Shown here: one piece after another, positions 13,752 to 23,038 of the stretch
Layout of the letters: each line of letters begins with the position of its first letter
How positions within the stretch are numbered: position 1 is the first letter of the stretch
Assembly (NCBI GenBank): GCA_016932895.1
Contig: JAFGCA010000767.1
Coordinates: forward strand, 1 to 40,214
From: Sedimentisphaerales bacterium
GTDB taxonomy: Bacteria; Planctomycetota; Phycisphaerae; Sedimentisphaerales; SG8-4
Length of the DNA stretch: 40,214 nt
Reading direction: 5' to 3'
Translations under genes and position numbers: made by a program
Notes under the pieces: generated by a model
Seen by the model: only the letters and a program-made list of their open reading frames with translations
Told to the model about the DNA's origin: nothing
Database searches by the model: none

Positions 13752-16700
13752 CGAGCGAGCGAAAGATCCAGTGGACACAGCAGCAGGCGCAGGCGATCGG
13801 GGCGCGGGGACGCAACGTCTTTGTCGCCGCCTCGGCGGGCACGGGCAAGACGGCGGTGCTGTCGGGTCGCTGCGTCAGCCTCGTCTCGGATGAATCCGCC
13901 TGTCCCAATGTCCTGAACATGCTGGTGCTGACCTTCACCGAAGCGGCGTCCGAGCAGATGCGCTCCCGCATCGCCCGCCGGCTTCGCGAGGCTTTCCAAC
14001 AGACGCGCGACGCCCGCCTGGCCCGGCAACTGATCCTGCTCCAGGGCGCCGACATCAGCACGATCCACTCCTTCTGCAAGCGGCTCATCACCGAGCACTT
14101 TCACGAGATTTCGCTCGACCCTTCGTTTCGGGTCATCGATGCCGACGAGGCCATGCTGTTGAAGGCCGAGATGCTGGAGCGCACCGTGGAATGGGCCTGG
14201 CAGCAGGGCGACTTAGTTCCGCCGATGCGGGCGCTGCTGCGGCGTCGCGACCTGCGTGAGAACGGGGGCTTTCTCGCCGGCGTGATTCGGCTGCACAGCT
14301 TTCTCGAGGGCCTGGTCTCGCCGCAGCGCTGGTGCGATCTTACCTCTCGGTTGGCGGCCGCCGACGATCCTCTCGCCACCGAGCTTGGTATAGCGCAGAA
14401 GGAGATGGTCGCGCAGCGTCTGGCGGCCGTCCTGGCGCAGTTGCGCTGCGCGGGCGCTCTCTACGAGAGCGAAGAACCCGAAGGCACGTGGGCGGAGAAA
14501 CTGGCCGAGCAGCTTACCGATCCGGTCGCCGCCTGTCTGGAGAAGCTCGAAGCCGGTGACTGGCAGGGCTGCGCGCAGATGATCCGCGATTTCGAGAAGC
14601 CGCGGGCGCCGGCCCTCAAGGGCGTGCCGCCACAGCGCGCCGATCTCATCAAGGACCTGCGAACGAAAGCCCTGGCTGAGTTCGTCGGCCTCCGTGACCT
14701 GGCGGTGGTGAATCCGGATTACATGGACGTGGTCGGCCGGGCCGCCGGTGCCCAGACGCACGTCCTCGTGGAGCTGGTGCGCAAGTTCGGCCGTTTGTAT
14801 GCCGAGAAGAAACGCGCGCTGGGCGGCCTGGATTTTGCCGATCTGGAGCGATACGCGCTGGAATTGCTGACCGAAGAGACCGCCGGCGAGACGCCGGAGC
14901 CGACCGCGACGGCCTTAGCCCTGCGCGAGCGATACCGGCATATCTTCGTCGACGAATACCAGGACATCAACGCGGTCCAGCAGGCGATTCTCGACGCGCT
15001 GAGCTCGGGCGACAACGTGTTCGGCGTCGGTGACATCAAGCAGAGCATCTACGGTTTCCGCGGGGCCGAGCCGACGATCTTCCTGCAGCGCATCGCTCCG
15101 GCCTCCGACGCGCCCGCCGGCCTTCGGGTGGACTTGAACTGCAACTTCCGCTCGGCCGAACGCATTCTCGATTTCGTCAACCAGGTGTTCGCCCGCGTGA
15201 TGACCAGGGAAGTGGCCCACATCGATTACGACGAGGCCGCGCGACTGCGGCCGGCGCCGGACGCGGAGGACAAGAGGCCGGCGTCCGCCGACGAGGGACG
15301 CCTCGTCGAGCTGCACATTCTCGACGAGAGGGCCGAAGAGGGAGACGGCCAGGACGAGAGTATCGAAAGCGCCGGTGACCGTGACGCTGTCGATCGCGTC
15401 GATCCGCGCCAGCGGCAAGCGGCGCTGATCGCCCGGCGGATTCAGCAGATGGTCGGCGTCGAGACGGGCGAGCCGGAATTCGAAATCTATGACGAGCAGG
15501 CCGGATCTCCGCGCGGCGTCGAGTATCGTGACATTGTCGTGCTCATGCGGTCGCTGGCGAAGAAGGCCAACGAGTACGTGGAGATCTTTCGTCTGGCGGG
15601 CATCCCCGTCAATTGCGACGCCACGGCGGGATACTTCGAGGCCACCGAGATCAGCGACGTGCTTTGCCTCTTGAAGGTGCTCGACAATCCCCAGCGTGAC
15701 ATCGAGCTGGCCGCGGTTCTGCGCAGCCCGTTCTTCGGTTTCAGCGACTCCGAGCTGGCGCAGGTCAGACTCCACGGCCGAGGCACCTCCCGGGGCGCCG
15801 ATTTCCACGCCTGCGTCACGGGCTACCGGCGCTGCGGCCCGGACGCGGCGTTGCAGGGCAAGCTGGGCGCCGCCTTGGGGACGCTCCAGCGGTGGCGGGA
15901 GGCGGCCCGGCGGGGCCATCTGGCCGGTCTGCTCTGGCGCATCTACCGCGAGACGAACTATGTCGCGTTCGTCTCGGCCCTGCCCAACGGCCAGGCGCGC
16001 AAGGCCAATCTCCTCAAGCTGCACGATCGCGCCGTCCAGTTCGAGGGGTTCGCCGGACACGCCGGCATCGCCTCGCTGACGCGCTTCGTCGCCTTCGTCG
16101 AGCGGCTCCAGGACGCCGGGCAGGACTGGGCCCCCGCCCAGCCGGGAAGCGCCGCCGGCAACGCCGTCCGCATCCTCAGCGTGCACAAGAGCAAAGGCCT
16201 GGAGTTCCCCGTCGTCTTCCTGGCGGAGCTGGAGACCGAGTTCAACAAGCGTGACATCCAGGCGGAGATGGTTCTCGACGCGCAGGCGACCCTGGGCCTG
16301 CAAATCGTCGATGGGCCCTCCAACAGCAAGCTGCGGTCGCTGGCCCATCAGGTGATCGGCGAGAAGAAGTCCGCCGCCGGTCTGGCCGAGGAGATGCGCA
16401 TCCTGTACGTCGCCACGACGCGGGCCAAGGAGAGGCTGGTTATGACGGCCTCGCAGAAACGGACCGACTGTGGCAGACTGCTGGCAAAGGGCCTCGTGCT
16501 CAGCGGCGGGACCGTGCCCGATTGGCTGCTGAAGGGCTGCAAGAGCTCGCTGGAGTGGCTCCTGTACGGCCTGGCCGACCAGCGCATTCTGCACGAGGCC
16601 TTCGATACGGAGCTATCCGCCGACGCCGCTGACGCCGGCCTGTTTGATTTCACCCTGCACGGTTGGGAGGACCTGCTGGCCCTGTCACAATGGGTGGTGA

Positions 16701-17503
16701 CTCTGCGAAATCGCAAGGCCGGGCCGCCTGAGTCCGTGCGGGGCAAGCCCAAGCCTTCGGCCGGGGGCAAAGAACTGCTCGTCGAATTGAAGCACCGGCT
16801 CAACTGGTGTTACCCGTTCGTCGAGGCGACGCAGGTGCCGGCCAAACGCTCGGTCACGGCGCTGACGCACGCCGGGGACGAGTTCGCGCCGTTCGATTTC
16901 TCGCGGGCTCTGGAACGCCGGCCGACGGTTCTGGCGGTCTCCGAGCCGCCGGCGCAACCGCGAGACGCCCGGCTGATCGGCACCGCCGCCCATCTGGTGT
17001 TTTCGCGGATCGATCTGAGCGAGCCGGTGACGCGCGGCCGTATTCAGGAGACGAGGGACCGCCTCGTCGAGGAAGGTGCGATGACGCCGACCGTCGCCGA
17101 CGCCATCGACACCGACGGAATCCTGGCGTTCTTCGAGAGCAAGCTGGGCGCGATGGTTCTCGACCGGAGCAACGACGTCCGGCGTGAATGGCCCTTCACC
17201 TTCGCAACGCCTGCTCCCGAATTGAGTGGCGAGGCGACCTCCGGGTCGCAAGCGAGTGACACCAGTGCCGGCGAGCTCGTCGTTGTGCAGGGCATCATCG
17301 ACGTTCTGGTGCGGACGCCGGCCGGTCTGGTCGTGATCGATTTCAAGACCGACCGCGTTAGCGGAGCCGAGGTCGCCCGTCGCGCCGAGCTCTACCGAGC
17401 CCAGTTGCAGTGGTACGCCCAGGCCGCCGGAGCGATTCTCAAATGCGACGTCGCCGCCCGATGGCTGTACTTCCTCGCGCCCCGACAAGCCGTCCAGGTG
17501 TAG
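13748..17503 (+). CDS. addA: ATP-dependent helicase/nuclease subunit AddA
   Basis: A 1251-residue product with a UvrD/Rep-type SF1 helicase plus C-terminal RecB-like nuclease. Visible motifs: Walker A VAASAGTGKTAV (~residues 26-37), motif Ia LTFTEAASEQM, TIHSFCKRLI, Walker B VDEYQDIN, motif III GVGDIKQSIYGFRG, motif V HKSKGLEFPVVFL and motif VI YVATTRAKERL. The nuclease has the His of GTAAHLVFSRIDL, then GIIDVLVRTPAG, VVIDFKTDR (Asp/Lys) and QLQWYAQA. Length and order match AddA. It supplies 3'-5' translocation and the nuclease for the 3' strand of the AddAB complex. It starts within the addB stop (ATGA), so the two are made in step. All catalytic motifs look intact. Confidence 0.94.
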   Translation: MTSERKIQWTQQQAQAIGARGRNVFVAASAGTGKTAVLSGRCVSLVSDESACPNVLNMLVLTFTEAASEQMRSRIARRLREAFQQTRDARLARQLILLQGADISTIHSFCKRLITEHFHEISLDPSFRVIDADEAMLLKAEMLERTVEWAWQQGDLVPPMRALLRRRDLRENGGFLAGVIRLHSFLEGLVSPQRWCDLTSRLAAADDPLATELGIAQKEMVAQRLAAVLAQLRCAGALYESEEPEGTWAEKLAEQLTDPVAACLEKLEAGDWQGCAQMIRDFEKPRAPALKGVPPQRADLIKDLRTKALAEFVGLRDLAVVNPDYMDVVGRAAGAQTHVLVELVRKFGRLYAEKKRALGGLDFADLERYALELLTEETAGETPEPTATALALRERYRHIFVDEYQDINAVQQAILDALSSGDNVFGVGDIKQSIYGFRGAEPTIFLQRIAPASDAPAGLRVDLNCNFRSAERILDFVNQVFARVMTREVAHIDYDEAARLRPAPDAEDKRPASADEGRLVELHILDERAEEGDGQDESIESAGDRDAVDRVDPRQRQAALIARRIQQMVGVETGEPEFEIYDEQAGSPRGVEYRDIVVLMRSLAKKANEYVEIFRLAGIPVNCDATAGYFEATEISDVLCLLKVLDNPQRDIELAAVLRSPFFGFSDSELAQVRLHGRGTSRGADFHACVTGYRRCGPDAALQGKLGAALGTLQRWREAARRGHLAGLLWRIYRETNYVAFVSALPNGQARKANLLKLHDRAVQFEGFAGHAGIASLTRFVAFVERLQDAGQDWAPAQPGSAAGNAVRILSVHKSKGLEFPVVFLAELETEFNKRDIQAEMVLDAQATLGLQIVDGPSNSKLRSLAHQVIGEKKSAAGLAEEMRILYVATTRAKERLVMTASQKRTDCGRLLAKGLVLSGGTVPDWLLKGCKSSLEWLLYGLADQRILHEAFDTELSADAADAGLFDFTLHGWEDLLALSQWVVTLRNRKAGPPESVRGKPKPSAGGKELLVELKHRLNWCYPFVEATQVPAKRSVTALTHAGDEFAPFDFSRALERRPTVLAVSEPPAQPRDARLIGTAAHLVFSRIDLSEPVTRGRIQETRDRLVEEGAMTPTVADAIDTDGILAFFESKLGAMVLDRSNDVRREWPFTFATPAPELSGEATSGSQASDTSAGELVVVQGIIDVLVRTPAGLVVIDFKTDRVSGAEVARRAELYRAQLQWYAQAAGAILKCDVAARWLYFLAPRQAVQV

Positions 17504-17540
17504 CATGCCGTCTCGCGGATCTGGCCGGCACGCCGAGGTG

Positions 17541-17601
17541 AGATTGCTTCGTCGTTTCACTCCTCGCAATGACATGTCTCGGTCTGGTTTGTCATTGCGA
17601 G
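17541..17601. repeat. Short dispersed inverted repeat (CTCGCAATGAC type)
   Basis: CTCGCAATGAC (17563-17573) and GTCATTGCGAG (17591-17601) form a perfect 11-bp stem with a 17-nt loop, preceded by GAGATTGCTTCGTCGTTTCA. This motif resembles non-coding repeats scattered in many bacterial genomes. A small hairpin, GTGGGTT-CTC-AACCCAC (17613-17629), follows. The whole gap 17504-17899 is repeat and promoter DNA with no gene. Confidence 0.7.
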
Positions 17602-17682
17602 CGATCGGTAAGGTGGGTTCTCAACCCACGCGAAAGGGCTCGCGTGCACAAACGCGTGGGGCAATCCCGGCGCGCCGGGACT

Positions 17683-17807
17683 ACAGTTTCGCATGGCGAT
17701 AACGGTTCCTCCGGCGTTGCCCCATCGCCAATTCCTTCGGACTTGACGCTGCCACCCGTAGCAGTGCAGAGCCCAAAACAACGGTGTTTTAGAGTCTGCA
17801 CAGACAG
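17683..17807 (-). repeat. Dispersed ~125-bp repeat, copy B (right of addBA, inverted)
   Basis: Reverse complement of the copy at 10049-10175, with the same core (GGGTGGCAGCGTCAAG, TTGGCGATGGGGCAACGCC) at 17758-17712 and the same ends. It stands in opposite orientation to copy A, so the two copies enclose addB and addA as inverted repeats. Confidence 0.75.
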
Positions 17808-17834
17808 TCGTGTTCGTCCGGCCGGCGAATGGGG

Positions 17835-17863
17835 TTGACACGTCCGGCGAGCGGACGTACATA
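17835..17863 (+). promoter_or_regulatory. avtA promoter with a palindromic spacer
   Basis: A consensus TTGACA (17835-17840) and TACATA (17858-17863) are separated by exactly 17 bp. The spacer is a perfect dyad, CGTCCG-GCGAG-CGGACG (17841-17857). CGTCCGGC also occurs at 17815, 26 bp upstream. This suggests a transcription factor binding between the -35 and -10 boxes. The leader to the ATG would be ~30 nt. Confidence 0.55.
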
Positions 17864-17899
17864 TGGGCGTCACGATGTACGTAATTGCCGGGGTGAATC

Positions 17900-19171
17900 A
17901 TGAGAGTATCCAAATTCGGCCGGAAGGCGGAAGTGGAGTCGGGCATCGGCCGGCTTATGGACGATCTCGGTGCGGCCCTGGCGAAGAATCGCGACGTCTT
18001 CATGCTCGGCGGCGGCAATCCCGCCCACATTCCCGATATCGAGCGTCACTGGCGCCGCAGCATGACCGCCATGCTGGCCGACGGCGACCGCTTCGAGAGG
18101 GCTTTCGGCAACTACGACCCGCCGCAGGGGAACCTCGAATTCATCGAGGCGATCTCCGGTCTGCTGCGCCGCGAACTCGACTGGCCCGTTGGGCCGCGAA
18201 ACGTTGTCCTGACCAACGGCAGCCAGTCGGCCTTCTTCATCCTGTTCAACCTGTTCGCGGGCGACTATCCCGACGGGACGAAGAAGCGAATCCTCCTGCC
18301 GGTCTTGCCCGAGTACATCGGCTACCGCGACGTGGGACTCACCGACGATCTGTTCGTCGCCAACAAACCCAGGATCGAGCACCTCGACGAGCGCGTCTTC
18401 AAGTATCACATCGATTTCGACGCGCTCGAGATCACCGATGACATCGGCGCCGTTTGCGTCTCCCGGCCGACCAACCCCACGGGCAACGTGCTCACCGACG
18501 CCGAGCTGGCCCGGCTCAGTGACATCGCCCGCGCCGGGGACGTCCCGCTGATCGTCGACAGCGCCTACGGGATGCCGTTTCCGCATATCGTTTTTACCGA
18601 GGTCGAGCCGCTCTGGAACAAGAACACCATCGTTTGCATGAGTCTCTCGAAGCTGGGGCTGCCCGCGACGCGGACGGGGATCGTCGTCGCGCGCGAAGAG
18701 ATCGTCGAGAAGGTCGCGCGCCTCAACGCGGTCATGAGCCTGGCGCCGGGCGGCGTCGGGACCGCGCTGGTAACCGAGTTGGTCCGCTCGGGCGAGATCA
18801 TTCGCCTCAGCCGCGACGTGATCAGGCCCTTCTATCAGGCCAAAGCCGAGCATGCACTGGCGCAGGTCCGCGAGTGCTTCCGGGACGTGCCGTGTCACGT
18901 CCATAAGCCGGAAGGGGCCTTCTTCATATGGCTGTGGTTCCCGGGCCTGCCCATCACGAATCGGCAGTTGTATGAGCGAGTCAAAGAGCGAAACGTCCTG
19001 GTTGTCACGGGCCACTACTTCTTCCCGGGCCTGACCGAGCCCTGGCGCCACACCGACGAGTGCATCCGCGTCAGCTACGCCCAGGACGACCGCACCGTCG
19101 CTGCCGGCCTCCGCATCATCGCCGAGGAAGTCCGCCGCGCCCACGCCGAGGCCGGTTGCTCAAACGCCTGA
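17900..19171 (+). CDS. avtA: Valine-pyruvate aminotransferase AvtA
   Basis: A 423-residue product, close to the ~417 of E. coli AvtA and colinear with it from the first residues ([33 protein letters not shown]). Further shared blocks: [47 protein letters not shown] and the PLP site [15 protein letters not shown] with Schiff-base K251. The C-terminus has [26 protein letters not shown] and CIRVSY. This fold-type I enzyme moves the amino group between alanine/pyruvate and valine/2-oxoisovalerate, the minor route of alanine and valine synthesis. The ribosome site is weak (GGGGTGA). It is a single gene behind its own promoter (17835-17863), convergent with the aldo/keto reductase. Confidence 0.92.
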   Translation: MRVSKFGRKAEVESGIGRLMDDLGAALAKNRDVFMLGGGNPAHIPDIERHWRRSMTAMLADGDRFERAFGNYDPPQGNLEFIEAISGLLRRELDWPVGPRNVVLTNGSQSAFFILFNLFAGDYPDGTKKRILLPVLPEYIGYRDVGLTDDLFVANKPRIEHLDERVFKYHIDFDALEITDDIGAVCVSRPTNPTGNVLTDAELARLSDIARAGDVPLIVDSAYGMPFPHIVFTEVEPLWNKNTIVCMSLSKLGLPATRTGIVVAREEIVEKVARLNAVMSLAPGGVGTALVTELVRSGEIIRLSRDVIRPFYQAKAEHALAQVRECFRDVPCHVHKPEGAFFIWLWFPGLPITNRQLYERVKERNVLVVTGHYFFPGLTEPWRHTDECIRVSYAQDDRTVAAGLRIIAEEVRRAHAEAGCSNA

Positions 19172-19223
19172 CGCCATCGTCAGATCGAAGACCCCGATGC
19201 CATCTTCCTGGACCGCGTGCCAT

Positions 19224-19244
19224 TGGCAGATGTTGCATCTGCCA
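19224..19244. terminator. Hairpin between convergent genes
   Basis: TGGCAGATG-TTG-CATCTGCCA, a perfect 9-bp stem with a 3-nt loop, lies between the ends of avtA (19171) and the aldo/keto reductase (19303). No T-run follows on either strand, so a bidirectional terminator is likely but not certain. Confidence 0.5.
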
Positions 19245-19302
19245 GGTGTATGCTTCGTTACGAAACCCTGAGCGTGTGGAGGAGGACATGTGGTCCGGAG
19301 GA

Positions 19303-20310
19303 TTACTCCAGGATCGAATCAATTGCCGTAAGCTCTTCAGTGGTGAACTCCAGATTGTTCAAAGCAGTTACGGCCTCCTCTACGTGCTTCACACAACTGG
19401 CGCCAACGAGCGCACTGCTCATCCCCTTGTGCCGCAACACCCACGCGATTGCCATTTGGGCCATCGTCTGACGGCGAGTCTTGGCCAGCTCATTGAGCTT
19501 TGCAACCTTGGCAATGCGTCCCTGGCTGACAATGTCACCCCAGGTCAATTGGTCCTTCCACTTGCCGGCACGCGAATCTTTGGGGATATCTGCGAGATAC
19601 TTGTCCGTTAAAATGCCCTGACATAACGGCGAGAATCCGATGCAGCCGATCTTCTGTTCTGAAAGAACATCCAGTAAACCGTCTTCGATCCAACGATCGA
19701 ACATGTTGTAACGAGGCTGGTGAATGATGCAGGGCGTACCCAGATCCTTTAAGATTGTCGCGGCCTGCCGGGTCTGCTCGGGATTGTAGGACGATATGCC
19801 TACGTACAGGGCTCTGCCACTTCTCACAATGAAATCGAGTGCGCCCATGGTTTCTTCCAGCGGTGTTTCCGGGTCCGGTCTGTGACTGTAGAAAATGTCG
19901 ACGTATTCCAGGCCCATCCGCTTCAAACTCTGGTCCAGACTTGCTACGAGATATTTTCGCGAGCCCCATTCTCCATACGGTCCCGGCCACATCAGATAGC
20001 CGGCTTTTGAAGAGATAATCAGCTCATCTCGGTAGGGCCCCAAATCTTGAGAGAGAAGTTTGCCGAAGTTCTCCTCGGCCGAACCGGGTGGCGGGCCGTA
20101 ATTATTGGCCAGGTCGAAGTGGGTGATGCCCAGATCAAAGGCACGACGAACCATAGCCCGGGCATTCTCGAATGAATCGATGCCACCGAAGTTGTACCAC
20201 AGTCCCAATGTAATCGCAGGCAGTTTCAGACCGCTTCGCCCACAACGGCGGTAGGTCATATTCTCGTATCGTGTTTCGGCTGCACAATAGTTCACTGTAG
20301 TAACTCCCAT
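19303..20310 (-). CDS. Aldo/keto reductase, YghZ/Gpr-like
   Basis: A 335-residue product starting at the ATG at 20310, which aligns with the usual N-terminus of YghZ-type reductases (ETRYENMTYRRCGRSGLKLP). TIM-barrel AKR signatures: ITHFDLANNYGPPPGSAEEN (Asp and Tyr of the tetrad), IISSKAGY (Lys), DIFYSHRPDPETPLEE (His), and the NADPH-binding end SALVGASCVKHVEEAV. E. coli YghZ (Gpr) reduces L-glyceraldehyde 3-phosphate and methylglyoxal; substrate identity here is inferred. It converges on avtA. Its start lies 19 bp inside the preceding small membrane-protein gene, and no strong ribosome site of its own is visible, which suggests coupled translation. Confidence 0.88.
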   Translation of the reverse strand: MGVTTVNYCAAETRYENMTYRRCGRSGLKLPAITLGLWYNFGGIDSFENARAMVRRAFDLGITHFDLANNYGPPPGSAEENFGKLLSQDLGPYRDELIISSKAGYLMWPGPYGEWGSRKYLVASLDQSLKRMGLEYVDIFYSHRPDPETPLEETMGALDFIVRSGRALYVGISSYNPEQTRQAATILKDLGTPCIIHQPRYNMFDRWIEDGLLDVLSEQKIGCIGFSPLCQGILTDKYLADIPKDSRAGKWKDQLTWGDIVSQGRIAKVAKLNELAKTRRQTMAQMAIAWVLRHKGMSSALVGASCVKHVEEAVTALNNLEFTTEELTAIDSILE

Positions 20311-20444
20311 ATCGCCGTGAGAACCGCAATGAGGGTGATTACGACCAAGAGTCCCATTCGCACCCATCCCCTTTGCGGGCTCACGGCCATATCCTGTCCT
20401 GGTCCGCGCTGTTCCGGGTTCTCGAAGGCCGCAGCGGCTGTCAT
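20292..20444 (-). CDS. 50-residue membrane protein overlapping the aldo/keto reductase
   Basis: From the ATG at 20444: a 30-residue soluble start (FENPEQRGPGQDM, then SPQRGWVR) and one C-terminal membrane helix (MGLLVVITLIAVLTAIWELL) ending in ELLQ-stop. A later ATG at 20390 would leave little but the helix. The 3' end overlaps the reductase start by 19 bp, so the two are probably one transcript. No family recognised. A C-terminal single helix suggests a tail anchor or a small regulator. The clean helix and the overlap support it; no good ribosome site is visible. Confidence 0.45.
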   Translation of the reverse strand: MTAAAAFENPEQRGPGQDMAVSPQRGWVRMGLLVVITLIAVLTAIWELLQ

Positions 20445-20590
20445 TGTACCGAAGGACCGAAAACCGTACAAGAGCGACGAGGAATTCCTCGGGGTGTAAG
20501 TGAATTCTCGCGGAGCCGACACTTCGTCCGGGGCCCTCGCGGGACTTACGCCGCGTCCGTAGCCTGCAGTCCCGGCGTGGTCATTTCGGC

Positions 20591-20620
20591 TTGACACCGA
20601 GGGCGCCGCTGTGGTATCTT
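20591..20620 (+). promoter_or_regulatory. Sigma70-type promoter candidate
   Basis: TTGACA (20591-20596), an 18-bp spacer and TATCTT (20615-20620). It faces the remnant gene at 20796 with a ~170-nt leader in which I see no other element. Confidence 0.45.
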
Positions 20621-20795
20621 TACTTGTATAGTCGTCTGTTTGAAGTGTCCCGTGTCGTGCGCTGTCACCTACCGGGATCTGCTGGAGAGCAGGTGATGGA
20701 TCATTCCCGTGTGGTTCTCAGCACGCGCCATCCGTGGGGCCCAAGGCATGTGCGGCCGAACGTGCTATCCTCCGCTTCTGAAAAGGACGAACATC

Positions 20796-21105
20796 ATGAA
20801 CGGTAAGGTCTTCTCTCTGCTTTTGGTGCTGGGTATGATCGGCAATAGTAGCGTCGTCAGAGCCACTGTCTGGACCAGTGCGGTCTGAGCGAAGTCCGTT
20901 ACATGTATTTGCCGCTGTCGGCACGGCAGATAACCAATGGAACGAAGGCGTGGCCGATCTGACGGCCCTTACCGGTCAGGTGGACTTGTCGAGCGTCAAG
21001 GCGCTGGCCATCGGTGTGGGTGGCGCAACGGCCGGCAGCAGCGGCCTGATCTACATCGATGACGTGCGTCTCTACCCGGCCCGGGCCGAGCCACAAGGCG
21101 ATTGA
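20796..21105 (+). pseudogene. Remnant of a secreted carbohydrate-binding-type protein
   Basis: An ATG at 20796 starts a signal peptide (GKVFSLLLVLGMIGNSS...) that hits a stop after 30 codons. In another frame, from about 20905 to 21105, follows the conserved C-terminal block of exported planctomycete LamG-type proteins (GTADNQWNE, VDLSSVKALAIGVGG, GLIYIDDVRLYPAR). The same block ends the protein at 38960-40214. The middle of the gene is missing and the frame is shifted, so this is a deleted gene with both ends left. The promoter-like site at 20591-20620 remains. Confidence 0.65.
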
Positions 21106-21201
21106 GGCTCCGGGCCCACGCCCCGGGTTCGTCGCCTTCCAACGCAGAGGCCTTGTCCCATGTGACTTGGCGGAACGATTGATTTGGAGAAAGGATTGTC
21201 T

Positions 21202-22749
21202 ATGGTTTTCGAATCGCCTGGAAGAACGATACTGATAGGTGCCATTGTTTTGGCTTGTGGTTGCGGCCGCAGCTTTTCCGTCACTCCGCATCAGGCCACC
21301 GGCATCAAGATCGGTGAGGTGACACACGATGCGGCAATCGTCTGGACCCGTCTGACGCGCGTGGCGCAACGTGTTGGCGCGGAAGCCCCCATGCCGGAAG
21401 TGCGGTATCTCGATCCGAAGACCGAGAATCCGGGCGGCAGAGGCAAGGGGCGGCCCGACCGAACGCCGGTCGTGACGTTCCCGGCCGGTTCGACCACAGA
21501 AACCATCGAAGGCGCCGTCCCGGGAGCTCCGGGACAGGTCCGGGTTCTGTACCGGGCGGCGGGGGCGTCCGACTGGGTCGCCACAGCCTGGCGCGCCGTC
21601 GATCCGAAACGCGACTTCACGCGTCATTTCAAGCTCAGCGGCCTGGCTGCGAACACGCCCTATCAACTGCGCGTCGAGGGCAGGGGGGAGGACCGGCAAG
21701 AGGGGCAGGCGGTCGAAGGAACCTTCCGCACGGCGCCGCGTCCGAATCAGGCCGAAAGGGTGGTCTTCACCGTTTCGACGGGGCAGGCGTATCCGGATCA
21801 GGACGTTGCCGACGGTGGCTACAAAATCTACGCGCAAATGCTCAAGCTCGATCCAAGCTTTTTTGTCCACACCGGCGACATCGTCTACTACGACAAGCTG
21901 GCCAAGACCCTGGAACTGGCTCGCTGGCATTGGCGGAGGATGTACAGTCTGCCCACCAATGTCGAGTTTCATCGCCGGGTCGGAAGCTATTTCATCAAGG
22001 ACGACCACGACACGTGGATGAACGATTGCTGGCCGAGCATGGAAACCAAGTTCATGGGCGATTTTACCTTCACGCAGGGCCAGGCCGTGTTCCTGGAGCA
22101 GGTGCCCATGGGCAATCGCACTTATCGGACGTTTCGCTGGGGCAGGGACCTGCAAATATGGCTGGTCGAGGGGCGTGACTTCCGCAGTCCCAATACCATG
22201 CCCGACGGGCCCGACAAAACCATCTGGGGCGCCGAGCAGAGGGCATGGTTCAAGCGAACGGTGGAGCAATCTGACGCTACATTCCGCATCCTGATAAGCC
22301 CCACTCCGCTGGTCGGGCCCGATAGAACCAACAAGAACGACAACCACGCCAACGCCGGATTCACACATGAAGGTGATGAGCTGAGGCAGTTTATCGCGAA
22401 ACAGGAAAACATGTATGTCATCTGCGGCGACCGTCACTGGCAATACGTCTCCGTGGATGCAAAAACAGGGGTGCGTGAGTACTCGTGCGGGCCGGCCAGC
22501 AACGAACATGCCGGTGGCTGGAGCGATGACAAAAGGTACCCCGAACATCAGTACCTGAATGTGACGGGCGGATTCCTCGCCGTTGCCGTTGAGCGGTTGC
22601 AGGATAAACCCACGCTGACCTTCCGGCATTTCAGCGTGGATGGTGAGATTCTGAACGAGGACCGCGTAGCGTACACCAAGCGATCCGGATTCAGCGCAAA
22701 CAGCTCGAGGGAGTTGACGTTGAACTCCCCGGCAGAGATCGGGCGGTAG
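21202..22749 (+). CDS. PhoD-like metallophosphoesterase lipoprotein
   Basis: A 515-residue product from the ATG at 21202, preceded by GGAGAAAGGA; the in-frame TTG at 21184 falls on that ribosome site. The N-terminus is a lipoprotein signal (ILIGAIVLACGCGRS; lipobox near VLAC). Residues ~30-190 form a PhoD-type N-terminal beta domain. Then come the metal-binding motifs of the PhoD metallophosphatase fold: FVHTGDIVYYDK, IKDDHDTWMNDCWP, LISPTPLVGPDR and VICGDRHWQY. PhoD enzymes hydrolyse phosphate mono- or diesters outside the cytoplasm, using Ca/Fe in characterised cases. Substrate unknown; no Pho box was recognised. It stands alone between a remnant gene and a convergent esterase. Confidence 0.88.
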   Translation: MVFESPGRTILIGAIVLACGCGRSFSVTPHQATGIKIGEVTHDAAIVWTRLTRVAQRVGAEAPMPEVRYLDPKTENPGGRGKGRPDRTPVVTFPAGSTTETIEGAVPGAPGQVRVLYRAAGASDWVATAWRAVDPKRDFTRHFKLSGLAANTPYQLRVEGRGEDRQEGQAVEGTFRTAPRPNQAERVVFTVSTGQAYPDQDVADGGYKIYAQMLKLDPSFFVHTGDIVYYDKLAKTLELARWHWRRMYSLPTNVEFHRRVGSYFIKDDHDTWMNDCWPSMETKFMGDFTFTQGQAVFLEQVPMGNRTYRTFRWGRDLQIWLVEGRDFRSPNTMPDGPDKTIWGAEQRAWFKRTVEQSDATFRILISPTPLVGPDRTNKNDNHANAGFTHEGDELRQFIAKQENMYVICGDRHWQYVSVDAKTGVREYSCGPASNEHAGGWSDDKRYPEHQYLNVTGGFLAVAVERLQDKPTLTFRHFSVDGEILNEDRVAYTKRSGFSANSSRELTLNSPAEIGR

Positions 22750-23038
22750 AGGGAGCTATCGCGGGTTATTCCGGGAAGCCGCCTGGAGTAAATGTTCCTG
22801 ACCCAAAGGTCGCATCCATCGCGCCGGGGCTTGTCAAGCAGTCGCGGGATTGGAACCGCCTCTGTAAGGCCAGGGAGAGATCGTTTGCCGGGAGTGGCTT
22901 GGCGGACTCTTGAAGTCCCATCGGAGGGCCGCCTGATGGAGGGGATGGCCAAATGTACGGTTCTCAGACGGTGACGTTTCGGGCGGTGGCTGGTTCGGAA
23001 TCTCCTCTGCGAACCGGTGTCGGCAAAGGATGGGGGAG

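Noticed and set aside
14915..16594. 559-codon minus-strand frame opposite addA
   Set aside because: Antisense of the helicase motifs; composition is shadow-like.
20899..22629. 576-codon minus-strand frame opposite the PhoD-like gene
   Set aside because: The plus frame has a lipobox, ribosome site and metal motifs; the minus frame has none.
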